Below, in pieces: positions 26,132 to 35,739 of a DNA stretch of 64,000 bases (within the stretch, counting starts at the first letter, position 1; each line of letters starts with the position of its first letter). The stretch is from CALBPI01 sp038529355 (GTDB taxonomy: Bacteria > Pseudomonadota > Gammaproteobacteria > Steroidobacterales > Woeseiaceae). The stretch spans positions 90,821 to 154,820 of the forward strand of contig JBCBDU010000001.1 of assembly GCA_038529355.1 (NCBI GenBank), given 5' to 3'. Both the position numbers and the translations under genes were made by a program. Below the pieces are notes generated by a model, which saw only the letters and a program-made list of their open reading frames with translations, was not told where the DNA came from and did not search any database.

Positions 26132-26302
26132 ATGCAAGACAACGTCACTCATGTTCCCTGGCACCGAATCCCGGCTTTTTGGCTGATGATCGGTATTCCG
26201 ACCGCAACGGTTATCGGCTGCCTGTTCACGATCTATCTGGCTGTCAGCAACCCGGACCCGGTGTTGCAACGCACGCCAACGACCGCGGTGCAGACAGACT
26301 GA
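26132..26302 (+). CDS. Shortened FixH/CcoH-like membrane protein
   Basis: A 56-residue protein starting MQDNVTHVPWHRIPAFWLMI, with one membrane helix (about 15-38, ending GCLFTIYLAVSNPD) and a short polar tail. The PW-x-x-x-P-x-F-W start followed by a single helix and an AVSN turn resembles the N-terminal part of FixH/CcoH, but the usual periplasmic domain of about 100 residues is absent. It lies 3 bp after ccoG and 2 bp before ccoI, the slot normally held by ccoH, so it is probably the CcoH of this operon in reduced form. Confidence 0.8.
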   Translation: MQDNVTHVPWHRIPAFWLMIGIPTATVIGCLFTIYLAVSNPDPVLQRTPTTAVQTD

Positions 26303-26304
26303 CG

Positions 26305-28755
26305 ATGACGGCGCGCTGCTTCCATTGCGATGACACCATCCACGCCGGTACGCTCGTGCGGGCGACGCTTGCGAGCGGCACTGTCGATGTCTGCTGCATT
26401 GGCTGTCAGGCGGCGGCGCAGTTTATCGATAGTGCCGGCCTTGGCGGGTTTTATACGCATCGCTCAATCAGCGAAGCGCAGCAGTTGCGACCAACGACCC
26501 ACGACTACGCCAGCTACGATCAGGCAGCGATGCTGGAGCGTTACGTCATACAGCACGACGCTGCGAGTGAAGTCACGCTATACGTCAGCGATATCAGTTG
26601 TGCGGCTTGCATATGGCTCATCGAACGTTTGCTTGGCGATCAGCCCGGCGTACAACAAGTGAGCGCGAACCCGGTTAGCCGGCGCGTTACCGTGCACTGG
26701 GATCGCAATACGCTGCCACTGAGCGCGGTGCTGGCATTGCTGGCGCATGTTGGTTTTGACGCAGAACCGGTTATCCCCGGCACGCAATCGGATAGCGAGC
26801 GACGCGACTATCGTCAGGCGATTCGCCGGCTCGTGGTTGCCGGCGTGTTCGGCATGCAAGTCATGATGTTTGCGATCGGTTTGTATGCCGGTGAGTTTTA
26901 CGGCATGAGCGAAGGCAGTGCGCAGTTGCTACGCGTGACAAGCCTCGTCGCGGTACTGCCGATCATCGGTTTCGCCGCTTGGCCGTTTTTTCGCAACGCG
27001 TTCTACAGCCTGAGACGCGGCCGCCCGGGCATGGATGTGCCGGTTTCGTTAGCGATCAGCATTGCCTTTCTCGCCTCTTTGCTGGCAACGCTTGGCCTGG
27101 GCAATGCGGTTTATTTTGACTCAATTGCCATGTTTGTTTTGCTGCTGTGCACCAGCCGCTTTCTGGAAATGCGCGCACGCCATCGCGCCGACGATCATGC
27201 GCGGGCGCTGCAGCGGATGTTGCCGACCACCGCACGGCGAATCACCGCATCAGGCGATGTCGAATCGATGCCCGTTGACGCGCTGGCAGTCGACGACCTG
27301 TTGCGCTTCTCTGCAGGCGATGTCGTTGCCGCCGACACGCAATTGACGCACGGACAGCTTGGTATCGACAACAGCATGATGACCGGCGAATCGGACACGG
27401 TGATATGCGCGGCAGGCGACACTGTGCTGGCCGGCAGTCGCGTCGTTAGCGGCGGCGCCGACGGTCAGGTGACGGCCACCGGCAACGCAACCGCCCTGGC
27501 AGAAGTCGCACGGTTGATCGAACAGGCACAGCAGGATCGCTCTGCCTGGCAGTCCATTGCCGATCGGATCGCCAGCGTGTTTACGTTGGCTGTGCTGGGT
27601 ATTGCCGGCATCACGGCCGCGCTCTGGTGGCAATGGCAACCGTCACGCACGCTGGATGTCGTTCTCGCAGTTTTGATCGTAGCTTGCCCCTGCGCGCTCG
27701 CATTGGCAGCGCCAACGGCATTGGCGCGTGCCGCAGGTAGTCTGGCGCGTTACGGTTTGCTCATTGTGCGCAGTCGCGTGCTGGAGCTGATTCGGGCCAA
27801 CACGACCATTGTGCTGGACAAAACGGGCACGTTGACGACAGGTAAACCGGCTATCCACACGGTTAACCTGCAGACTGAAAACACGATGGACCAGGACTCG
27901 GTGCTGCGCATTGCCGCTGCACTGGAAGCGAGTTCGACGCATGCTCTAGCTGGCCTGTTCGGCCCCTATGGCGATGACCGCGTGCGCGCAGATGGCAGCG
28001 CGCAAGAGAGTATTGGCGCCGGCGTTGAAGGCACGATCGATGGCGTGCGGTATCGCGTTGGCTCGCGAGCGTTTGTCTGCGCGCTGAGTGACACGCAAAC
28101 AGACACACTACCCACACCCGAAATGACAGAAGTTTGTGTTGGTGACAGCGCTGGCGTGCTTGCCCGCATCCACGTCTGCGATCAACTGCGACCCGACACC
28201 GGCGAGACCTTGCATGCGCTTCGACAGGCGGGCTGCGCCATTGTGGTCGCCAGCGGCGACAACGCAGCGGCGGTCGGCAGCGTTGCTGCACAACTGGATC
28301 TGGACAACTGGCACAGCGATATGACGCCGACCGACAAGCTGGCACTGGTGCGATCGCTGAAGCGCGACGGCACAACCGTGATCATGATCGGTGATGGCGT
28401 CAACGATGCGCCGGTATTAGCGGCGGCCGATGCATCGATTGCGATTGCCGATGGCACCGCACTAGCGCGCGCCAGCGCCGATGCACTGTTGCTCGGAAAG
28501 TCGCTGCGACCGCTGCAGACGCTAATGGCGACCGCACAAAAAACGCGACGGATTATCACGCAGAGCCTCGCGTGGGCCGCCAGCTACAACATCATCGCGA
28601 TCACGCTAGCCGCGACCGGCGTCGTTGCGCCCTGGATGGCAGCAATTGGCATGTCAGCCAGCTCGCTTTTGGTTGTTGGCAACGCACTGCGCATCGGCGC
28701 CACGTCATCGACTACCGCCGACCCACACACAACACTGCACAAGGCAATCGTATGA
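26305..28755 (+). CDS. ccoI: Copper-translocating P-type ATPase CcoI
   Basis: 816 residues from MTARCFHCDDTIHAGTLVRA. An N-terminal Cys-rich region (CFHC, CCIGCQAA) is followed by a heavy-metal binding domain with SDISCAACIWLIERLL. P1B-ATPase core: the metal site in IVACPCALALAAPTA, phosphorylation site LDKTGTLTTGK, and hinge IGDGVNDAPVLAAADASIAI. The CcoI/FixI branch exports copper to the periplasm for assembling cbb3 oxidase. The start at 26305 avoids overlap with the fixH-like gene. The stop overlaps the ccoS start by 4 bases. Confidence 0.95.
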   Translation: MTARCFHCDDTIHAGTLVRATLASGTVDVCCIGCQAAAQFIDSAGLGGFYTHRSISEAQQLRPTTHDYASYDQAAMLERYVIQHDAASEVTLYVSDISCAACIWLIERLLGDQPGVQQVSANPVSRRVTVHWDRNTLPLSAVLALLAHVGFDAEPVIPGTQSDSERRDYRQAIRRLVVAGVFGMQVMMFAIGLYAGEFYGMSEGSAQLLRVTSLVAVLPIIGFAAWPFFRNAFYSLRRGRPGMDVPVSLAISIAFLASLLATLGLGNAVYFDSIAMFVLLLCTSRFLEMRARHRADDHARALQRMLPTTARRITASGDVESMPVDALAVDDLLRFSAGDVVAADTQLTHGQLGIDNSMMTGESDTVICAAGDTVLAGSRVVSGGADGQVTATGNATALAEVARLIEQAQQDRSAWQSIADRIASVFTLAVLGIAGITAALWWQWQPSRTLDVVLAVLIVACPCALALAAPTALARAAGSLARYGLLIVRSRVLELIRANTTIVLDKTGTLTTGKPAIHTVNLQTENTMDQDSVLRIAAALEASSTHALAGLFGPYGDDRVRADGSAQESIGAGVEGTIDGVRYRVGSRAFVCALSDTQTDTLPTPEMTEVCVGDSAGVLARIHVCDQLRPDTGETLHALRQAGCAIVVASGDNAAAVGSVAAQLDLDNWHSDMTPTDKLALVRSLKRDGTTVIMIGDGVNDAPVLAAADASIAIADGTALARASADALLLGKSLRPLQTLMATAQKTRRIITQSLAWAASYNIIAITLAATGVVAPWMAAIGMSASSLLVVGNALRIGATSSTTADPHTTLHKAIV

Positions 28756-28928
28756 GCATTCTCGGACTGTTAATACCCTTGGGGCTCATCCTGTTGTGCG
28801 TGTTCGTTGGTGCATTCTTCTGGGCAAGCGGCAACGGGCAATTCGATGACCTCGACAGCCCTGCAATGCGCATCGTGCTCGACGACGACAGCAAGCCGGC
28901 CGCCACATCGCAGCGAGACGAAGCATGA
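28752..28928 (+). CDS. ccoS: cbb3 oxidase maturation protein CcoS
   Basis: 58 residues: MSILGLLIPLGLILLCVFVG forms one membrane helix, followed by the CcoS signature WASGNGQFDDLDSPAMRIVL. Needed to insert heme and copper into CcoN. Overlaps both ccoI and the SafE-like gene by 4 bases. Small but unmistakable. Confidence 0.94.
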   Translation: MSILGLLIPLGLILLCVFVGAFFWASGNGQFDDLDSPAMRIVLDDDSKPAATSQRDEA

Positions 28929-29650
28929 CCGCGTCACTGATCATTTCCGCGTATCTGATCGGTCTGGCTGGCAGCATCCATTGCATCGGCATGTGCGGCC
29001 CGATGGTCGGCTTGATGGAGTCTAGCATCGCCGATGCCCACTCACCGCTGTGGCGCCGAGTGGCCTATCACGTCGGTCGTCTAGTGTTTTATGTGCTGCT
29101 CGGCGCCGGCGTTGCAAGCATCGCCGGTGTCGGCATGAACTCATCATGGGGTAGTGGCGTTGCACTCACGTTGCGCTTCATCAGCGTCATCGTCATTGCC
29201 GCTCTGGCACTGCAATTGTTGCGCGGCAAAAAAACCGGCGGTGCGCTGGAGCGCATCGGCCAGCAGCTTTGGCAACGCATCTCCCCGCTCGCACGTTTCG
29301 TCCTGCCGATGAGCACGCCAACGAAATCCCTGGCGGCCGGTATGCTATGGGGCGCAGTGCCTTGCGGCATGGTGTACAGCGTCGTCACGCTGGCAGCGAC
29401 CAGCGCATCAGCGCTCTCCGCGGCTGCCATCATGATGGCTTTCTGGTCCGGCACATTGCCGACGCTGCTCACGCTCGGCTTTGGCGCCCAACGCGTGAAC
29501 TCACCGCGCTTGCGACCCCTCACTGGTGCTGCCCTAATGCTCGTTGCGTTGTTCTCGATTTACACGCTTTGGCCACACCCGACATCAGACGCGGACAACC
29601 ACGCGCACCACGCAACGATGGGACATATCGAGCACGCCAGCATGCACTGA
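28925..29650 (+). CDS. SafE/UreH-like membrane protein of the cco operon
   Basis: 241 residues with about six membrane helices. N-terminal ISAYLIGLAGSIHCIGMCGP with the conserved HCIGMCGPM motif, and later WGAVPCGMVYSVVTLAATSA. This is the sulfite exporter TauE/SafE (urease accessory UreH-like) family often found at the end of ccoGHIS operons, where a metal or sulfur transport role has been suggested. Substrate is unknown. The C-terminus is His-rich (DNHAHHATMGHIEHASMH), which could bind metal. Overlaps ccoS by 4 bases. Confidence 0.88.
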   Translation: MTASLIISAYLIGLAGSIHCIGMCGPMVGLMESSIADAHSPLWRRVAYHVGRLVFYVLLGAGVASIAGVGMNSSWGSGVALTLRFISVIVIAALALQLLRGKKTGGALERIGQQLWQRISPLARFVLPMSTPTKSLAAGMLWGAVPCGMVYSVVTLAATSASALSAAAIMMAFWSGTLPTLLTLGFGAQRVNSPRLRPLTGAALMLVALFSIYTLWPHPTSDADNHAHHATMGHIEHASMH

Positions 29651-29704
29651 CCGACCTGCGTACGCTATGCTGCCGCGGATTGCAGTGGGTAGTGTCTGAG
29701 CCGA

Positions 29705-30586
29705 ATGAAAAAAGCACTTTCTTTCATTGTCGTGGCCATGGTCGCCGCGTTTTTGTGGTTCAAGACCGAAAAGGATGTTGACCCGACGAGCCAAACACCA
29801 ACGACAATCCAGCAGGCTCCAAACCCTTCGTCTGATCATCCGGACTCCGCTGTCGCAACACTACCCGCCGCCAATGCGCAGATCACGCAGTTGGCTGACG
29901 ATCGCAAGGACAGGCGAACTGACGGCGCTCAACGTGACAGTACGCTGGAAGTAGCTGCGTGGTACCGACGCAAAGGATACTTCGCAGACCCCGACGAACG
30001 TGCTTTCTATATGTCTCAAGATCTGGAGACACTATCGGAGATTGCTGCTCAGGGCGACGTGCTGGCCGCACGAGCAGCAGGAGATCAACTGCGCAATCGC
30101 GATGCGGGAGATCTTGCGATTGTTTTTTATTCGGGCGGCGCATTCCTCGGATCAACCGAATCGCTCGTAGCCGCCGCACAACTGTACCGAGATGGGCTTG
30201 CCGGACTCAGTGATTTGGGCAACCCGGACAACAGACCAATACTGCAGGCCACCAGCGATGATCCAAAAGCGAATGAGCTGGCGCTGGTCTTGTTAGCCGA
30301 GGCGCGCGGAGACTGGCAACTTGCGGCCGATTACTTCGAATCACGGGTCGATATGTCAGACTACCCGGCAACCTCGGTTACCGCCGGGTGTCGAGGTGCC
30401 AGACAGATCTATCAGAGGATGACGCAGTTACGCGTTCAGACAAGTCAACCGTATTTTGACGACACACCTTTGCCTGGCGATGCGTCGCAACCCCCCGCCC
30501 AGAACGCGCGAATTCGTTCCATCGTGTGCGACGCGGATCTGGATGCGCTAGCGCCCAACGCAACCGCGCCGGAAAATCGAGAATGA
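29705..30586 (+). CDS. Exported or anchored hypothetical protein
   Basis: 293 residues, not recognised. Starts MKKALSFIVVAMVAAFLWFK, a single membrane anchor or uncleaved signal, then a Pro/Thr/Gln-rich linker to about residue 80. The rest is helical with alanine-rich pieces (EIAAQGDVLAARAAGDQL, ESLVAAAQLYRDGLAGL, EARGDWQLAADYF), which suggests TPR/Sel1-like helical repeats, and two late cysteines (VTAGCRG, SIVCDAD) that could form a disulfide. It is 54 bp downstream of the SafE-like gene and may or may not belong to that operon. Confidence 0.75.
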   Translation: MKKALSFIVVAMVAAFLWFKTEKDVDPTSQTPTTIQQAPNPSSDHPDSAVATLPAANAQITQLADDRKDRRTDGAQRDSTLEVAAWYRRKGYFADPDERAFYMSQDLETLSEIAAQGDVLAARAAGDQLRNRDAGDLAIVFYSGGAFLGSTESLVAAAQLYRDGLAGLSDLGNPDNRPILQATSDDPKANELALVLLAEARGDWQLAADYFESRVDMSDYPATSVTAGCRGARQIYQRMTQLRVQTSQPYFDDTPLPGDASQPPAQNARIRSIVCDADLDALAPNATAPENRE

Positions 30587-30669
30587 CACTGCGCCAGCGA
30601 ACCCGCGTAGGGGCGTTAGCGCCTGCTATCACCATGCCGCCGTAAGGATCAGCAGCCACCCTGTTCTCT

Positions 30670-31122
30670 TCACGCCCGTTCATCCTTCGGCGAACCCATC
30701 ACGACATAGCTCGAGATAGAATTGACCTGCGGCAACGTACCGAGCACATCAGTGTGGAACGTTTTGTACGCCGCCAAATCCGACACCTCGATACGCAACA
30801 GGTATTCGAACGTACCCGTTGTGTTGTGGCATTCCTTGACCTCGGGTGATTTCACGACGGATCGCTCGAACGCCAATTGCGACTTGCGCGAATGGTCGGA
30901 CAATCCGACCGCGACGTAGGCGACAAAACCAATCCCTAGTGACGGCGGGTGCAGTACAGCGCGGTAGCCGGTGATCACACCAGCGCGCTCCAGCTCCTGC
31001 ACGCGCCGCAGGCACGTCGACGGTGACAACCCGACCGCCTCGGCCAGATCGGTATTGCTGATACGCGCATTCTCGACCAGCGTTTGCAATATTTTTTGAT
31101 TAATCACGTCTATTTTCGTCAT
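30670..31122 (-). CDS. Lrp/AsnC-family transcription regulator
   Basis: 150 residues from MTKIDVINQKILQTLVENAR. N-terminal winged helix-turn-helix (NTDLAEAVGLSPSTCLRRVQ) and C-terminal RAM/AsnC ligand domain (TGTFEYLLRIEVSDLAAYKT). It is divergent from a LysE-type exporter gene with about 70 bp between, the common arrangement in which the regulator controls amino-acid export in response to an amino-acid ligand. Confidence 0.92.
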   Translation of the reverse strand: MTKIDVINQKILQTLVENARISNTDLAEAVGLSPSTCLRRVQELERAGVITGYRAVLHPPSLGIGFVAYVAVGLSDHSRKSQLAFERSVVKSPEVKECHNTTGTFEYLLRIEVSDLAAYKTFHTDVLGTLPQVNSISSYVVMGSPKDERA

Positions 31123-31194
31123 TTGTTGCAATATTGCGCGCAGAACTTGGAGATTTGCAAGCCTATTCGATCTGATTGCTGACACACTGTGGGC

Positions 31195-31794
31195 ATGAAT
31201 CTCGACACCTTGCTAGCCCTCGTTGCCTTCGCCTTCGTCTCGTCAATCACCCCAGGACCCAACAACCTGATGCTGATGGCGTCCGGGGCGAACTTCGGCT
31301 TCCGTCGCACGCTGCCACACATGCTTGGCGTCGCGTTCGGCTTCATGTTCATGCTGTTGATTGTGGGAATCGGGCTGACGCAGTTGTTCATCCGCTTCCC
31401 AGCCAGTTACACCGTGCTGCGTGTCGTCAGCGTGATCTATCTGGCCTATCTTGCCTGGAAGATCGCAACAGCAAGCCCTGTCACAACCGATGCCGATCAG
31501 CGCGCAGGCAAACCGTTCTCATTCTTGCAGGCCGCTGCGTTCCAATGGGTGAACCCCAAAGCGTGGATCATGGGATTGACCGCCATCAGTGTGTACGCGG
31601 GTGATCGCAGCTTCACGCAGGTGCTGATCGTAACGCTGGTGTTCGGCATCGTGAACATCCCGTCGGTCAGCAGCTGGGCAGCGCTTGGGCAACAGATCAG
31701 TCGCTGGCTGAGCACGCCGACGCGGCTCCGCGCGTTCAACGTAACGATGGCGGTGCTGCTGGTTGGCTCGTTGGTGCCCAGCCTGATGGAATAG
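31195..31794 (+). CDS. LysE/RhtB-family amino-acid exporter
   Basis: 199 residues from MNLDTLLALVAFAFVSSITP; a GTG two codons earlier is possible. Six membrane helices and the family signature SITPGPNNLMLMASGANFGF, then FQWVNPKAWIMGL. Exports an amino acid or related metabolite; the substrate cannot be read from the sequence. Probably regulated by the divergent Lrp-type gene at 30670-31122. Confidence 0.92.
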   Translation: MNLDTLLALVAFAFVSSITPGPNNLMLMASGANFGFRRTLPHMLGVAFGFMFMLLIVGIGLTQLFIRFPASYTVLRVVSVIYLAYLAWKIATASPVTTDADQRAGKPFSFLQAAAFQWVNPKAWIMGLTAISVYAGDRSFTQVLIVTLVFGIVNIPSVSSWAALGQQISRWLSTPTRLRAFNVTMAVLLVGSLVPSLME

Positions 31795-31821
31795 CACCGC
31801 GGCACTCGTTAAGCTTGGCGG

Positions 31822-33102
31822 ATGCTCACACTCGATTCACTGTTGGCGCCCCTTGCCGACATCCAACCATGGCTACCGACAGCAACGCTGATCGCGCTGC
31901 TCATCGCGGCCGTCTGGATCGTCGACGCGGTTGCGCGCAATCGTTTGCAAGCGGCAGCGACCCTGTTCGCGCGCCAAACCAAATCAACGTGGGACGACGC
32001 CCTGGTTGATCAGGGTGTGTTCGCACGCCTGGCGCATCTGATCCCCGCCGCGCTCGTCTATTTTGCCATCGCGCAAATTCCGGACATCTCCGACAGCATT
32101 GTCACAATCGTGCGCAATGTCGCAACAGCCTATGGCATCTTCGTCATCGTGCGCACGATCAGCGCCGTACTGAGCGCCGTCAACGTACTCTACGAGGCAG
32201 GCGCCAGTGCCGTAGAGCGACCGATCAAAGGTTATATCCAAATCACCAAACTGGCGCTGTACTGCATCGGCGCCATTGTGATCGTTGCCGCACTCATCGA
32301 CAAATCGCCGCTGATCCTGCTGAGTGGTTTCGGCGCGATGACTGCGGTGCTATTGCTGATCTTTAAAGACACCATACTGTCACTCGTCGCCAGCGTTCAA
32401 ATTTCCAGTCTCGACATGATTCGGGTCGGCGACTGGATCGAAATGCCGCAACTGAACGCCGATGGTGATGTCATCGATATCGCGTTGCATACCGTGCGGG
32501 TGCAGAACTGGGACAAGACAATCACGACGATTCCGACGCATCGGCTGATCTCAGAATCGTTCATGAACTGGCGCGGCATGCAGCAGGCCGGCGGGCGCCG
32601 GATCAAGCGGGCGTTGTCGATCGACGTGCAGTCCGTGCGCTTTCTGAGTGCAGAAGAGATCAAGCATTTCGAGCGCTTTGCACTACTGAAAAATTACATG
32701 CGCGACAAACAGCAGGAACTGGACGGCTACAATGCCGGGCTGCCAGACGAAACCGCAGACGACGTGAATATGCGCCGGCTGACGAACCTCGGCACGCTGC
32801 GCGCCTATCTGATCAACTACCTGCGCCATCACCCGCGTATTCATGACGACATGACGCTATTGGTGCGTCAGTTGCAACCGGGCGCACATGGCATACCGAT
32901 CGAGATCTATTGCTTTACGCAGACCACAGCGTGGGCAGAGTATGAATCGATTCAGGCCGACCTGTTCGATCACTTGCTGGCAATTTTGCCGCAGTTCAAT
33001 CTGCGCGTTTATCAGGCGCCGAGCGGTCATGACTTCGATGCGCTGCGCCCTTCGTATGCACCATCGGAACATGGTCTTACGCAACAACCGCAAGATCCGT
33101 GA
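31822..33102 (+). CDS. ybdG: Mechanosensitive channel, MscM/YbdG type
   Basis: 426 residues with about five membrane helices in the first 200 residues and an MscS-type cytoplasmic part. Very close to E. coli YbdG throughout: ILLSGFGAMTAVLLLIFKDT in the pore-lining region, IRVGDWIEMPQLNADGDVID, VRVQNWDKTITTIPTHRLIS, AGGRRIKRALSIDVQSVRFL and AWAEYESIQADLFDHLLAIL. YbdG gives miniconductance tension-gated release during osmotic downshock. It lies 27 bp after the exporter and could be co-transcribed. Confidence 0.92.
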   Translation: MLTLDSLLAPLADIQPWLPTATLIALLIAAVWIVDAVARNRLQAAATLFARQTKSTWDDALVDQGVFARLAHLIPAALVYFAIAQIPDISDSIVTIVRNVATAYGIFVIVRTISAVLSAVNVLYEAGASAVERPIKGYIQITKLALYCIGAIVIVAALIDKSPLILLSGFGAMTAVLLLIFKDTILSLVASVQISSLDMIRVGDWIEMPQLNADGDVIDIALHTVRVQNWDKTITTIPTHRLISESFMNWRGMQQAGGRRIKRALSIDVQSVRFLSAEEIKHFERFALLKNYMRDKQQELDGYNAGLPDETADDVNMRRLTNLGTLRAYLINYLRHHPRIHDDMTLLVRQLQPGAHGIPIEIYCFTQTTAWAEYESIQADLFDHLLAILPQFNLRVYQAPSGHDFDALRPSYAPSEHGLTQQPQDP

Positions 33103-33143
33103 GCGCGACGAACTGCGTCGGGCGCCAAGCCTGGCAGTCTTCG

Positions 33144-34325
33144 TTAGCTTTGACGCTTAAGGCGACGCTTCAATGCAGCTACCTTCTGGATACTGCTGGT
33201 GAATGCCGTGGTCGCACTGCCGAAAGTGAAATAGCCAGCATTCAACGTATCGATATCCGGCCACAGCCGCTCCATGAATGAACCGGGCATCGCGCCGCTA
33301 TCCATATGCCGGATATCAGCCAGACACTCCGGCATGTGCGTCACCAACTCGAGCTCATTCAACACACCAACACTGTAGTCGGCGTAATCCGGGTTCCAGC
33401 CAAGCTTGAACGCGTAGGCAAACGCGCCCGAGCGCAAATTGCACGTTGACGCAATCACGCGCCCGTCCAGACAAATTTCTGTGAAGAACACTTTGTCACG
33501 CTGCCGCATCAGTTCGATCATCTCGCGAAAGAACGCCTCATGCTCAGGCTGCGCGGCCAATGATGTGCCCGCGTCGCGCCGGAAACCGGTGTTCTCAAGA
33601 GCAAGAAAGTCATCGATCGTGCTGGCCGTGACAGAGCCGCCAGTAACAAATCGCCATTGGTAGTCACCCAGCGCAGCCAATTTGCGCTGCTTGCGCTCGT
33701 AGTTGCGGCGACTGTTGCGTGACAGGTGCTGGCGTACGAAATCAACCGGCACTGTAGCCGGTCGAATCGTTGCTCGCGGCTCATCCGCATAGGCGTGCCA
33801 GGCGACGTTGATGGCTCGCATTTCGTCAGCGGCCGCATCGGACAGCACCAATGGCAATGCAAAACAGGCGACGCCGACGGCACGCCAGCGGCGCTGCTGT
33901 TTGCGTAAGAACGTATCGAACAAGACGCGGATTGCCAATGCATCACACTCTTTGTGCAGCAACAGTCCGGTCAAGTAACCATGCGGCGGACGGTACGCCT
34001 CCAGCACGCGTGTGAACAACGTCGCGCTCGCACGGCGCTCGGTAAAAATGCCAAGCGCAATGGCCTGCCAGGTGCCGTCGTGCCAGCGTTCGGATATCAG
34101 TAGCACAAAAGCCAGGTCGGGCGTCAAGTGGCGCAACGATGGCACCACGAAGTCCGCCGAAAGATATACATTGGCATGTTGCGCGTCGTCCTCAAGCGCA
34201 CGCCAGCCTTGCAGCGTCGTCGCATCCAGCGCATCCAGTGAGGTGACGATGCGAGTGCGCACGCGTACGTCGCAAACAACAGATTCTGCGGGTTCAATTA
34301 ATGTTGGATTGAGCGCCATTAGCAT
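33144..34325 (-). CDS. BioF2-like (GNAT/FemAB-type) acyltransferase
   Basis: 393 residues, soluble. The second half (about 195-345) carries the BioF2-like acetyltransferase pattern: HLSRNSRRNYERKQRKLAAL, then FLALENTGFRRDAGTSLA, FFREMIELMRQRDKVFFTEI and the AYAFKLGWNPDYADYSVGVL block. Proteins of this type are often found in exopolysaccharide or cellulose synthesis clusters and act on unknown acceptors. It follows the unknown gene at 34342-35595 by 16 bp on the same strand, so the two are probably one operon. Confidence 0.8.
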   Translation of the reverse strand: MLMALNPTLIEPAESVVCDVRVRTRIVTSLDALDATTLQGWRALEDDAQHANVYLSADFVVPSLRHLTPDLAFVLLISERWHDGTWQAIALGIFTERRASATLFTRVLEAYRPPHGYLTGLLLHKECDALAIRVLFDTFLRKQQRRWRAVGVACFALPLVLSDAAADEMRAINVAWHAYADEPRATIRPATVPVDFVRQHLSRNSRRNYERKQRKLAALGDYQWRFVTGGSVTASTIDDFLALENTGFRRDAGTSLAAQPEHEAFFREMIELMRQRDKVFFTEICLDGRVIASTCNLRSGAFAYAFKLGWNPDYADYSVGVLNELELVTHMPECLADIRHMDSGAMPGSFMERLWPDIDTLNAGYFTFGSATTAFTSSIQKVAALKRRLKRQS

Positions 34326-34341
34326 CGACTCACCCTGCCCA

Positions 34342-35595
34342 CTACAGGCTCAAGGGCAATACAGCTAGACGCTCAAACAATCGGTCGTCGGCAAGTGCCG
34401 GCCGTTCGCGTCGACCAAGAATGGCAAGCACAGCATGTTGCTGCGCTGTCATGAACTGGCGAACCCGGTCCGCCGCTGCGCGATAGTGCGCCACAACATC
34501 TGCTTCGTTGTCCAATTGCGTGGTGCCTGCCGCGATCTGTTCAACAAGCGCACGCGCATCGGTAAGGTTTACCGGCGCATCGAGCTGCGCTGTTGCCAGC
34601 AACTCAACCAATTGCCAAAGTTGTGCGTTGTCGTTCAGATGCGCAAGCCGCGCAGTCAGGCGCGGCTCGGTAACGTCACTGCACGCGGTCAGCACCGTGT
34701 CGGCGACGGATGCATTGCCTGTCCTGCCATGCTCGTGAACCCACTGAAAGTATGCGCAGCGCAGCGCACGTTGCACCAGCAGAATCACGCATTCGATGTA
34801 AAGCGCATGCGTCGTATACGTCAGCAACTGACCAGGCTCAGCGTATTGCGTCAGCGCATCCATGTCAGTATCAGCATCGACCGCTTGCAGATAGTTGAAC
34901 AGCTCAATGATCTTCTTTTTGCTGCCTCCGCAGGCGCGACCACTCGGTGAGATAAAAATACCCTCGCGATCCGCGAACTCGAAAAAGTCTTCGGCGCTCA
35001 CATGCGGATCATGTCGTGCGTTGCCCCACAACATCTCCTGCGCAACCATGAAAAAACCCGCAATCAATTTGAACTGGGTCGCCACTAACGCCGGAATCTG
35101 ACCGCTGCGCAGTGGCGCTTGACCACGTCGTACCATCAATGCTGGTAACGCACAGCCCATTTTCGACACGACGAATAGCTCACGCATGCCCAGCGTCTTG
35201 CCATGCGCACCGAAACCATCGTCAAACAGCCGGCGCATTGCGCCCATAACCGGCAACGCCTGATTCCACGTGCGCATGACCATGTGCAGCGCGGTCATGT
35301 TGATCACCGAACCCGATCGCGACCCAGGCATATTGCTGGCGTGGTAGTCCGTGGCGACGTGTTCGCGAAAAAACACCGGCCATGCGTTTTCTTCACCGAG
35401 CTGGCGGCCATCCACGCAGTGCAATGTCGATGGCCCCAGCCATACACCACAGTCGAATTCCATCGTGGGCGTTGCCCACGGTGGTGGCCGGAATACGGAA
35501 GTAACTCGAATAACCGTGCGTTGTAACGGCGTTTCGTAGTAGGCGCGCTTTAACAGTTGTTTTGCGTGCTGTGACACAGTCCCCTTGCCCCGCAC
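34342..35595 (-). CDS. Hypothetical protein, operon partner of the BioF2-like gene
   Basis: 417 residues, not recognised. The start is a GTG at 35595 with no nearby ATG; another GTG lies six codons later. No signal peptide or membrane helix. The first half is rich in aromatic and Met residues (MEFDCGVWLGPSTLHCVDGR, VINMTALHMVMRTWNQALPV, ATQFKLIAGFFMVAQEMLWG) with single conserved-looking Cys residues (SGRACGGSKKKIIELF). The second half is helical and Ala/Leu-rich. Coupled to an acyltransferase gene 16 bp downstream; a small enzyme pathway is a guess from context only. Confidence 0.8.
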   Translation of the reverse strand: MRGKGTVSQHAKQLLKRAYYETPLQRTVIRVTSVFRPPPWATPTMEFDCGVWLGPSTLHCVDGRQLGEENAWPVFFREHVATDYHASNMPGSRSGSVINMTALHMVMRTWNQALPVMGAMRRLFDDGFGAHGKTLGMRELFVVSKMGCALPALMVRRGQAPLRSGQIPALVATQFKLIAGFFMVAQEMLWGNARHDPHVSAEDFFEFADREGIFISPSGRACGGSKKKIIELFNYLQAVDADTDMDALTQYAEPGQLLTYTTHALYIECVILLVQRALRCAYFQWVHEHGRTGNASVADTVLTACSDVTEPRLTARLAHLNDNAQLWQLVELLATAQLDAPVNLTDARALVEQIAAGTTQLDNEADVVAHYRAAADRVRQFMTAQQHAVLAILGRRERPALADDRLFERLAVLPLSL

Positions 35596-35739
35596 GGAAA
35601 TTTAGACAAAACCGATCAGTATTATCCAAGAATATCGCAAAAGTATCACGCCGAATGTCACAGAATCCGGTGAGGAGCACCCTGCCCGGCGATGTTGCAC
35701 CGCAGTTGAGCTGCAATAGCGCCAGCAGCGACCAGCAGA

